Shown here: in pieces, positions 55,865 to 64,000 of the stretch
Position numbering within the stretch: position 1 is the stretch's first letter
How the letters are laid out: every line of letters begins with the position of its first letter
Origin: Corydoras sp. C115
Taxonomy: Eukaryota; Chordata; Actinopteri; Siluriformes; Callichthyidae
Reading direction: 5' to 3'
DNA: 64,000 bases
NCBI GenBank assembly: GCA_019802505.1
Contig: JAFMOC010000199.1
Span: forward strand, 620,001-684,000
The notes under the pieces: generated by a model
Told to the model about the DNA's origin: nothing
The model's database searches: none
What the model saw: only the letters and a program-made list of their open reading frames with translations
Made by a program: the position numbers and the translations under genes

Positions 55865-56640
55865 TTTTTTCTCTACTCTCTCTTCACCCACGACTGCAAA
55901 CCTGTCTATGGCTCCAATACCATTATTAAGTTTGCAGATGACACCACGGTGATTGGACTCATCAAAAACAACAATGAGACTGCTTATAGGGAGGAGGTGA
56001 ATCGTCTGGCTGAGTGGTACGACACTAACAATCTTCTGCTCAATGCCGAGAAAACAAAGGTGCTGATCATGGACTTCAGGAAGAAGGCTGACCAGCATCA
56101 ATCCATTCATATCAAAGGGACGACAGTGGAGCGTGTGAACAACGTCAAGTTCCTAGGTGTACACATCTCTGAGGATCTCACCTGGACGACCGGCTGCTCC
56201 AATCTGGTCAAGAAGGCACATCAGCGCCTGTTCTTTCTGAGGACTCTGAGGAAGAACCATCTGTTCTCAGACATTCTGGTGAACTTCTACCGCGGCACCT
56301 TTGAGAGCATCTTGACCAGCTGCATTACAGTTTGGTACGGGTCCTGCTCTGTCAGACCGGAAAGCGCTGCAGAGGGTGGTGAAAGCCGCCCAGCGCATCA
56401 CCAGATCACCACTTCCTGCCATAGAGGACAGCTACACAAAGCGGTGTCTGAAAAGGGCTGGAAAAATACTCAAAGAACCCAGTCACCCTGCAAACAGACT
56501 TTTTACTCTTCTGCCCTCTGGGAGGCGCTACAGGAGCTTACGGACTAAGACCACCAGGTACCGGAACAGCTTTTTCCCCACAGCTGTCACACTCCTGAAC
56601 TCTGCCTCCTGATATCTGGACTATATTGACACACATCAAT
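55865..56640 (+). mobile_element. Rex1/CR1-like LINE, reverse transcriptase 3' half
   Basis: A plus-strand frame joined to the preceding one reads LFTHDCKPVYGSNTI, then the catalytic FADD codons at 55931-55942, VKFLGVHISEDLTW and VWYGSC. A frameshift near 56375 moves it to the C-terminal frame KAAQRITRSPLPAIED through RNSFFPTAVTLLNSAS. It is recent-looking, with only one visible break. Confidence 0.82.
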
Positions 56641-56765
56641 AATATATGGACTTTAACATCACTTACCAGCTCTCTCATATGTTAAATATATTGACCATTA
56701 CTGAACATAATGTTAAATATTCTCATATTTGTAATTTGTATATTCAACTCAACAAATTACCACTT

Positions 56766-56769
<4 letters not shown>

Positions 56770-56824
<55 letters not shown>
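56770..56824. repeat. (TA)n microsatellite
   Basis: An uninterrupted TA tract just after the Rex1 3' end. Confidence 0.93.
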
Positions 56825-56830
<6 letters not shown>

Positions 56831-56832
<2 letters not shown>

Positions 56833-56915
56833 TCATTCATTCATTATCTTCCGCTCCTCCATTAGGGTCGCAGTAGGGTTCCCCATGCCCATCCAGGGGA
56901 GAACATCTCGGGCAA
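56831..56915 (-). mobile_element. SINE family A, 3' fragment
   Basis: ATTC repeats then TATCTTCCGCTCCTCC and GGTTCCCCATGCCCATCC. The rest of the element is missing. Confidence 0.75.
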
Positions 56916-58950
56916 GTCTGGGGGAAAACTGCAATTTGCATTTGATGTCTATAAAGCTCATGCCAAAAATGAGCATGACAACCTGAGACAAGACATGGAT
57001 AAAGAAATATCCAATCTCAAGAAAGAGCTGGACAACAGGGAAACCGCTATACAGTCCCTATTTACAATACATCACCCTGTCCAAGCAAACCCAGTACAAG
57101 ATACACCCAAAACCCCACAGCCCAGTACTAAACCTAAAACCAAGCCTGACCACAGAGCTTCAGAAGATAAACAGGAAACTCCACAAGCACCCACAAAACA
57201 GCCACGCAATCAATTGGACACAGAAATTGCCATACTTATTGACCCAAATGGCAACTTCTTACTAAAACAGAAAATGCCCAACAATCAGAGACATTCATTA
57301 GATCATAAACCAGTACACACAAGTCAAAGCAATCTGCATGATAATCCACGGGTGGAACAAGAGAGAGTGTAAAGTCTACTGTGCAGAGTAGCAGAAAGAA
57401 TGGCAGAGACCTTCCCAAACTTCAAAATCATCATCTCCACACTCCCCTAAAAGATTTCCACCCAGCCACCATACAAAGAGTCAATGGCGACATCAGAAAT
57501 GGTTGTGCTTACATATCAAATATGCACATAGCCCACCACACCAGCAACAGGCAGGAGTTGTCCTCTGAGAGAACAACTCTCTCTCACAATTCTCAAATCA
57601 GCTCTACAACCACAGCACACCTGCAAAGAGAAACACCAGAATGAGAGCCGTCCGTGAGATCACCAATCCATCATCCACCAACACAGACTCCAAGACCTTT
57701 CAGACCACTGCCAGGCAGACCAGTACCGAGCAGATCAGACCACCAAGAAAGAAGAATTAGCTATTCAAGATGGAGAAATCTGGACTAAACATTTCCAATC
57801 TCTGTACAAAAGCATACAAACAAAAACAAATCCAAAACAAAAACAAATCAGCAGAAAACCAATAGAACTCCAAACTAAAATTAACCATTTACAACCAAAC
57901 AAAGCCCCGGGACTCGACGGGATCCTGAACTAAATGATCAAGCACTCCACCTAGCCATTTTAAAATTTTATAACCTTGTTCTGAGTGTAGGTACTTTCCC
58001 TGAAATCTGGAATCAAGGTTTATTTAGAAATGAATTACAATAATCTAACCTTGAGGTAATAAAATCATGAATTAGTTTTTCTGCATCTTGGAGGGAGAGG
58101 ATATCTCTTAGCTTCGAAATGTTATGAAGGTGAAAAAATGCAATTCTAGTAATATTGTTCATGTGCTTTGTAAAGGAGAGATCTGAATCAATAATGACAC
58201 AGAGACCAATAATGACACAGAGGAACAATAATGTACACAGGAAACACATGCAGAATAAGAATTGGCAACAAAAGAACAGATTTTTTTTCTTTTAGGAACG
58301 GGGAGAAAGACATGGCTGCTGTTTAAGCCCCACATTATTTAACATTTACATTAACAAACTCGCTTCCATATCCGAGCCCGGTCATCTTCCTTCTCGAAAC
58401 CCGGTCTCACTCTCCACCACACAGAGGTGAATATCCTGCTGTATGCAGATGACCTGGTTCTGCTGTTCCCCATCGCTAAGGCTCTGCAGCAGCACCTGGA
58501 CCTGCAGCAGTTGTACTGTCAGACCTGGGCCCTGACAGTCAACCTAAAGAAAACCAAAATCCTAACCTTCCAGATAAGATTCAGCATTCAGGGAATAAAT
58601 CACACATTTACTTTACGAACACACCAAATCAAGCATGGAAAACGTTACACCTATCTTGGACTAACCATCAGTTCTTCTGGAACCTTCAACTTTAACCTGG
58701 CGGTGAATGAACTGAGAGAAAAAGCATGCAGAGCTTTCTACACCATAAAACAACAAACCCATTTAGAAATTCCAGTCAAAATCTGGCTTAAAATATTAGA
58801 ACATGTTATTGAACCAATTGCCCTGTATGGCCGTGAGGTGTGGGGTTAGCAGCAATTTAACAAATGGGAAAAGCATCCAATTAAGACCCTGCATGAGTCC
58901 TGCTAAATAATTTTAAAGGTGCACAGACATACCACAAACAACACATGGGG
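56916..58950 (+). mobile_element. LINE with SGNH-like ORF and reverse transcriptase remnant
   Basis: A frame at 56995-57372 (DKEISNLKKELDNRETA, charged and glutamine-rich) leads into FHPATIQRVNGDIRNGCAY. This phrase is typical of the esterase-like (SGNH) domain in the first ORF of some fish CR1/L2-type LINEs. After degenerate sequence and an inserted segment, the reverse transcriptase tail is at 58427-58849, with the catalytic YADD codons at 58442-58453 (LLYADDLVLLFP) and WALTVNLKKTKIL. The clade is not certain. The copy is broken at several points. Confidence 0.65.
58020..58215 (-). mobile_element. L2 LINE segment inserted in another LINE
   Basis: The sequence (for example GAGGATATCTCTTAGC and ATGTTATGAAGGTG) matches 15405-15570 of the L2 copy in intron 1. 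The minus strand encodes IDSDLSFTKHMNNITRIAFF and SRLDYCNSF, an RT C-terminal region. Confidence 0.8.
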
Positions 58951-59160
58951 GCAGAATTGGGCTGTCATCCATTAAATGCTTTTAACCTCTAATTTAATTA
59001 AATTTGATATTTTATTTCTGTTTCTTCTTTTTAATTTAACTTCTCTTATTGTATAATTGGGTTAATGTTTAATATGTCTTGTGTGCTTTTAATGATATAC
59101 TGCTTTATCTTTTTTTGTAAAGCGTCTTTGAGGTCCCTAAAAGCGCTATATAAATAAAAT

Positions 59161-59218
<58 letters not shown>
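58951..59218 (+). mobile_element. L2-type LINE 3' tail with (ATT)n
   Basis: GTAAAGCGTCTTTGAGGTCC and AAAAGCGCTATATAAATAAA are followed by an ATT repeat at 59162-59218, the usual 3' end of fish L2-type elements. Confidence 0.75.
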
Positions 59219-59419
59219 CAAATCAGCCACAGACACATTTATACTTTTATTTATATTTTTTTACTGTTTGTTGTTGTTGTTTGTAAATTATGTAAATTCT
59301 TGTAGTTTTATCTTTGTTTTTGTTTGGTATCCTGGTTTTAGGCAATACAAATGTAAAACTAAATTAAGTGAAAAACAAAGTTGAAAACTGAATTAAGTGG
59401 AGAGGGCTGTGTGACAACA

Positions 59420-59540
59420 GACAGCTTGTGCATTGAGGGTTTAAAGGCTTTTAACACTGTAAAGCTGCTTTGTGACAATGTACTATTGTAAAGAGCGATA
59501 TATATAAATAAATTAATAAATTAATTGAACTTGAATTACT
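59420..59540 (+). mobile_element. L2 LINE tail fragment
   Basis: GGGTTTAAAGGCTTTTAACA and GCTGCTTTGTGACAATGTAC match the tail at 9829-9905. Confidence 0.75.
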
Positions 59541-59700
59541 TGAACTTTGAGTCTCTGTCAGAGGGAGGCTCTGTCTGTTGGCTCTGTCTTCACTGCCCTT
59601 TTTTCTGCACTCTGTCTTGTGTTTCAGAAAGTTTTGAATATTTTATTTTTTGATTTTATCCACTTTAAATGTTATTTTGCTCTTTGTTCTTTGTATTTAG

Positions 59701-59802
59701 TATAATTCCGACAAAGCAATTGTCGACAGTGGGACAACGTTGCTGCGCCTACCTGTGAAAGTTTTCAATGCTCTGGTAGAGTCTATAACACAGACCTCCC
59801 TG
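59701..59802 (+). CDS. bace2: bace2 exon 6: second catalytic aspartate
   Basis: Encodes residues 288-321. YNSDKAIVDSGTTLLRLP carries the second catalytic Asp at residue 296. LLRLP is the BACE2 form; BACE1 has NLRLP. Acceptor TATTTAG, donor CTG/GTATGA, 102 bases, phase 0. Confidence 0.95.
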
Positions 59803-60483
59803 GTATGAAATTTATACTTTAATTGTTTGGCTTTTTTGGAAATTGTTAAAGCTGTTAAAAATCACTTCGGCAAAATAAAACAGTGATCAGATGATAGAAT
59901 CTTAGTTATATTTACATTTTTACACCATTATTTGTTGTTTTTATATTTTTAGTATATATGTAGTTCATCAACATTTTTTAATACATTGCAACAGTTTACA
60001 AATTGACATTTTTATAGAAGAGCTTAACAAAAGATTGTTAGACCTCAAAATGTACAACTACAGGCATTAGAAGCAAATAAAAATTCTATATTTATTTTTG
60101 CAAATGAAATTGATTTGATTGGTTTTGATATTACTAAACTCTGACAAAGGTATCGACAAGAATTACATTGCGTACTTTGCCATTGCTTCTATTAGATTAT
60201 TATTTAGTGTTTCAACAGCATATAAACCTCTGTAACCATATGTTAATATTAACTAGTGGTTGAGTGCACGTTATATTTAGGAATATTCTAGCATTATATA
60301 GCATCGTTAATGAGAGGAAAAACAAAAACAAAAAAAGTTCCAGGTAGTGTCAGTATCTGCCTTGTTTAGTTATTTAACACTGCTTTTCTTTATTATGACT
60401 GTGTTCAATTAATTAACAATTAGTCTTTGACATTTAGCCACAGACCGTGGGGGTTCATCATTTCTGTAGTACACACACACACA
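59803..60483. other. bace2 intron 6, left part
   Basis: AT-rich intronic sequence with no gene or repeat recognised apart from a short (CA)n before the Tc1 element. Confidence 0.6.
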
Positions 60484-60702
60484 TACAGTGCATCCGGAAA
60501 GTATACACAGCGCTTCACTTTTTCCACATTTTTTTACGTTACAGCTTTATTTCAAATTGTATTAAATTAATCTCTTTCCTCAAAATTCTACACAAAATAC
60601 CCCATTATGACCATGTGAAAAAAGTTTTCTTGAGAATTTTGAAAATTTATTAAAATTAAAAAACAAAGAAATAATATTTACTTAAGTATTCACAGCCTTT
60701 GC

Positions 60703-61171
60703 TTAATACTTTGTAGAACCACCTTTGGCAGCAACTACAGCCTCAAGTCCTTTTGAATATGATGCCACAAGCTTAGCACACCTATCTTTAGGCAGTTTTG
60801 CCCATTCTTCCTTGCAGTACCTTTGAAGCTCAATCAGGTTGGATGGGAGACGTCTGTGCACAGCCATTTTCAGATCTCTCCAGAGATGTTCGATCGGATT
60901 CAAGTCTGGGCTCTGGCTGGGCCACTCCAGAACATTCACAGAGTGGTCCTGAAGCCACTCCTTTGAGATCTTGGCTGTGTGCTTTGTGTCGTTGTCCTGC
61001 TGAAAAATGAATCGTCGCCCCAGCCTGAGGTCAAGAGCGCTCTGAAGCAAGTTTTCATCCAGGATGTCTCTGTACATTGCTGCATTCATCTTTATAATAA
61101 TAATAATAATAATAATAATACATTTTATTTCATAGGCGCCTTTCTGACACTCAAGGACACCTTACAGTTTA

Positions 61172-61205
<34 letters not shown>

Positions 61206-61614
61206 TGACTAGTCTGCCAGTTCCTGCTGCTGAAAAACATCCCCATAGCATGATGCTGCCACAACCATGCTTGACTGTAGGGATGGTATTGGCCTCGTGA
61301 TGAGCAGTGCCTGGTTTCCTCCAAACATGACGCCTGGCATTCACACCAAATAGTTCAATATTTGTCTCATCAGACCAGAGAATTTTGTTTCTCATGGTCT
61401 GAGAGTCCTTCAGGTGCCTTTTGGCAAATTCCAAATGGGCTGCCTTGTCCCGTTTACTAAGCAGTGGCTTTTGCCTGGTCACTCTGCCATACAGGCTTGA
61501 TTGGTGGATTGCTGCAGAGATGGTTGTCCCTCTGCAAGGTTCTCCTCTCTCCACGCAGGAACGCTGGAGCTCTGACAGAGTAATCATCGGGTTCTTGGTC
61601 ACCTCCCTGACCAA
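60703..61614 (-). pseudogene. Tc1 transposase split by an insertion
   Basis: The N-proximal and middle part at 61218-61614 has EVTKNPMITLSELQRS and WSDETNIELFG (first catalytic D), then GGGSIM-like CGSIMLWGCFSAAG. After the insertion the C-terminal part at 60703-61089 is intact, with FQQDNDTKHTA (second D) and NPIEHLWRDLK (E), ending GGSTKY. The N-terminal DNA-binding part lies to about 61795 but is frameshifted near 61615. Confidence 0.88.
61094..61202. mobile_element. Small (ATA)n-poly(A) insertion in Tc1
   Basis: A TAA repeat, then TTTCATAGGCGCCTTTCTGA, TCAAGGACACCTTACAG and a 31-A run. It resembles the 3' end of a LINE or SINE inserted alone. Confidence 0.7.
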
Positions 61615-62249
61615 GGAGCTTCTCCCCGATCGCTCAATTTAGACGGCCGGCCAGCTCTAGGAAGAGTCCTGGTGATTCCAAACTTCTTCCATTTACGAAT
61701 GATGGAGGCCACTGTGCTCATTGGGACCTTCAAAGCAGCAGAAATGTTTCTGTATCCTTCCCCAGATTTTGTCTCGGAGGTCTACAGACAATTCCTTTGA
61801 CTTCATGCTTCGTGTTTGCCCTCTGACATGCAGTCAACTCTGGGACTTTATATAGACAAGTGTGGTGCCTTCCAAATCATGTCCAATCAACTGGATTTAC
61901 CACAGGTGGACTCCATTTAAGCTGTAGAAACATCTCAAGGATGATAAGTGGAAACAGGATGCACCTGAGCTCAATTTTGAGCTTCATGGCAAAGGCTATG
62001 AATACTTATGTAAATGTGATTTCTTAGTTTTTTATTTTTAATAAATTTTCAAAACTCTCAAGAAAACTTTTTTCACATGGTCATAATGGGGTATTTTGTG
62101 TAGAATGTTGAGGAAAGAGATTAATGTAATACAATTTGGAATAAGGCTGTATCGTAAGAAAATGTGGAAGCGCTGTGAATACTTTCCGGATGCACTGTAT
62201 ATGTATATATACTAACACTTCTGTTTTTGTTTTTTTTCTCTTTTACTAG

Positions 62250-62399
62250 ATTACAGATTTTTCTTCAGGCTTCTTCACTGGAACCAAACTAGCCTGTTGG
62301 ATAAAAGGAGAAGTGCCATGGAGGTTTTTTCCCAAACTATCTATTTACCTTAGAGCAATTAACACCAGCCAAACATTCTGCCTCACAATTTTTCCACAG
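62250..62399 (+). CDS. bace2: bace2 exon 7
   Basis: Encodes residues 322-371. ITDFSSGFFTG and LACW (Cys337, a conserved disulfide position) match BACE2. A potential N-glycosylation site NTS is at 359-361. TFCLTIFPQ has Cys365 where mammalian BACE2 has Arg. Acceptor ACTAG, donor CAG/GTAGGA, 150 bases. The remaining exons, with the final disulfide partners, transmembrane helix and cytoplasmic tail, lie past 64000. Confidence 0.94.
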
Positions 62400-62405
62400 G
62401 TAGGA

Positions 62406-62408
<3 letters not shown>

Positions 62409-62470
<62 letters not shown>
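62409..62470. repeat. (TA)n microsatellite
   Basis: A TA tract starting nine bases after the exon 7 donor. Confidence 0.93.
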
Positions 62471-62474
<4 letters not shown>

Positions 62475-62597
62475 TGTATAATATATAACTATTAACATTA
62501 TAAAGGAAATCAAGGCTTTATATGTATAGCACAAAAAAGCATTAAGATATAAAAAGAACATATTCATAAAAGACAATCAAATTAAAACCAAATAAAG

Positions 62598-63174
62598 AAT
62601 ATCCATCCATCTATTATCTTCCATTTCATCATGTACTAGGGTCGCTGGGCTCCAATCTATTGTTGTCTTCGCTGAAGCAGTAGTTGAAAGATTTTCAGAG
62701 TTATGAGCGTTTGTTTGGAGTGTGGAAATAGATGGAAAATTTGCTTTCTCTCACACACACACATCCAACATCCAAACAGGATTAGGAAGCATGGTCAGGT
62801 GCATCATCAGAGCAGTCTGCTGAAAATATTTCAGCTCACACAGTTCACAGAAGCTCTGAAGCATCAGGGCAAATTTTACTGCCTTCTTAGCATTTCTTAG
62901 CATCTTCTTTGCATTTTAAGCCCTTCTGTAGTTCTTTCAGGAAATACAAATCTAGTTTTCATTACGTTTTTCAAAGATGCCTTTTTTATTTTTATTACTT
63001 TTAATTACTTTTATTACTTTTATTTTTATTAGATTTGTCTATTTGTCTGTGTGTCTGATAAAAAGTTGCAAATGCTATTTCACCCACTTACCATTATCCG
63101 ATTAAGCTGAAAATTTGCAGAATTGTTCATCATCAATGACAACACATGAATCACTTAAAAATTACCAATTTTTG
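62598..63174. other. bace2 intron 7 with a SINE family A scrap
   Basis: ATCCATCCATCTATTATCTTCC near 62598-62645 is the 3' end of SINE family A with most of the body missing. The rest is AT-rich with a short T-rich repeat near 62980-63035. Confidence 0.55.
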
Positions 63175-64000
63175 GCTGGAGGGCGCGATGAGCTGCTACT
63201 GAGATCTCGCGAGAGCTGTGCGTGAGTAATGGCGACATAGAGGTAAAAATATACAGCAACAGGTAAAACAAGCCAATATATTTAAATCAATATACATATA
63301 TAAATATATACAATCTAAAGTATAAAATACGTTATTAAATACAATCGTTCCTTTACAATAAAACAAACTGGACGAGGAAACCTTGGCCAGTTTGGAAAGT
63401 TACGTGGACGAGTGCTTTGAAAACATCGTGTTGGGTAAGTTAAAAACACATCCAACAAACATGAGCACACCAACCTCCAAACGCACTCGTTCAGAACGTG
63501 CATCAAGCGGATCCACACTATCCCCGGAAAAAAGCTTCAATGAAGTCCTGGATTCCATCGACAAGAAGTTATCCAGTCTGGATGCCCGGCTCGCCTTGGT
63601 GGAAATTTTACACCAAGAATTCCAAAAATTAAGAGAATCTTTGGAATACAGTCAGGAGCAGGTTGTGTCACTCGCTGCTGAGAACAAAGTGCTACGGGAC
63701 AACGTCAAACAACTGTCCGAAGGGATGAATAAAATATCTGACGAAAATAGGAAAATGAGAGAATCCATCCTCGATTTACAAGCACGAAGCATGAGAGACA
63801 ACCTGGTTTTCAGTGGGATTGCCGAGCGAGCTGAAGAGGACGCAGAAACTTCAGTTCGCGAGTTCATCCAGCAACAGCTGAAACTTCCATCTGAGACGGT
63901 AAAAAAACATCACTTTTCATCGTGTTCACCGGCTCGGCGGCAAAAAGCCCGATAACAAGCGCCCTCGACCTATTGTTGCTAAATTCGAGCACTTTAAACA
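63175..64000 (+). mobile_element. 5' portion of an L1-like LINE, cut by the window end
   Basis: A CpG-containing 5' leader (GGAGGGCGCGATGAGC...) precedes ORF1. ORF2 would lie beyond the window. A splice-donor-like GGGTAAGT occurs at 63433-63440 in the leader. Confidence 0.75.
63461..64000 (+). pseudogene. ORF1 of the L1-like LINE, frameshifted, partial
   Basis: Starts at ATG 63461 (MSTPTSKRTRSER), with a basic head, then a coiled coil at about residues 30-115 (LSSLDARLALVE, VVSLAAENKVL) and LDLQARSMRDNLVFSGI opening the RNA-recognition motif. Near 63901 a run of seven A shifts the frame to an early stop at 63952. In another frame the sequence continues plausibly as KKPDNKRPRPIVAKFEH, so one base was gained or lost in the A-run. 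Confidence 0.82.

Larger units (their letters stand above)
60486..62197 (-). mobile_element. Tc1 element, full length, carrying a small insertion
   Basis: The ends CAGTGCATCCGGAAAGTAT and its reverse complement are flanked by TA at 60484-60485 and 62198-62199. It belongs to the same family as 40855-42282. An insertion of about 109 bp at 61094-61202 splits the transposase gene. Confidence 0.93.

Noticed and set aside
60486..62197. Active Tc1 copy
   Set aside because: The transposase is split by a 109-bp insertion and frameshifted in the N-terminus.
8042..62399. BACE1 instead of BACE2
   Set aside because: Exons 5-7 have SLNLDC, LLRLP and ITDFSSGFFTG, which match BACE2 rather than BACE1.

Overview
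This is a window of a teleost fish nuclear genome. It is AT-rich, has large introns with canonical splice sites, and is packed with fish-type LINEs, SINEs, Tc1 elements and Ty3/gypsy elements. The SINE and L2-type repeat tails suggest an otophysan (catfish, characin or electric-fish group), but the sequence alone does not fix the species.

The one clear host protein gene is bace2 (beta-secretase 2, a membrane aspartic protease) on the + strand. Seven coding exons lie at 8042-8329, 35657-35745, 36968-37184, 43516-43647, 53659-53793, 59701-59802 and 62250-62399. Together they give 371 uninterrupted codons. They include both catalytic Asp motifs (DTGSSN in exon 2, DSGTT in exon 6). The C-terminal part, with the transmembrane segment, lies beyond position 64000. 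Intron 1 is 27.3 kb.

Layout: (i) 60-5488, an almost complete Ty3/gypsy chromovirus on the - strand with a 5-bp target duplication, upstream of bace2. (ii) 5.5-8.0 kb, unassigned flank, two SINE copies and the putative promoter. (iii) Intron 1 holds antisense coding-like sequence including a SET-domain exon (13697-13877), an L2-type LINE (14.2-17.9 kb), a Tc1 element with one nonsense codon inside a hAT-like repeat (19.4-21.5 kb), an L1/Tx1-type LINE with an intact ORF1 (21.5-27.2 kb), a deleted gypsy element (28.7-31.7 kb), and SINE and Rex1 pieces. (iv) Intron 3 holds a GC-rich block with 27-bp-period arrays (38.1-40.5 kb) and a Tc1 copy inside an L2 fragment. (v) Intron 4 holds Rex1 pieces, a hairpin-forming inverted repeat and a second L1/Tx1 LINE with a 16-bp target duplication. 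(vi) Intron 5 holds a nest of Tc1, Rex1, SINE and LINE fragments. (vii) Intron 6 holds a full-length Tc1 copy. (viii) Intron 7 runs into the start of another L1-like LINE.

The most notable observations are these. Both gypsy elements have a short match between the predicted RNA 5' end and the primer-binding site, about 30 nt downstream of a TATA box, which is the self-priming layout of the Tf1/sushi lineage. A KMT5A-like SET exon lies antisense within bace2 intron 1. Two unrelated repeat arrays share a 27-bp period in one GC-rich island. Long retroelements inside bace2 are mostly antisense to the gene. I found no convincing wholly new system; the strongest candidates for follow-up are the antisense SET locus and the 27-bp-period block.
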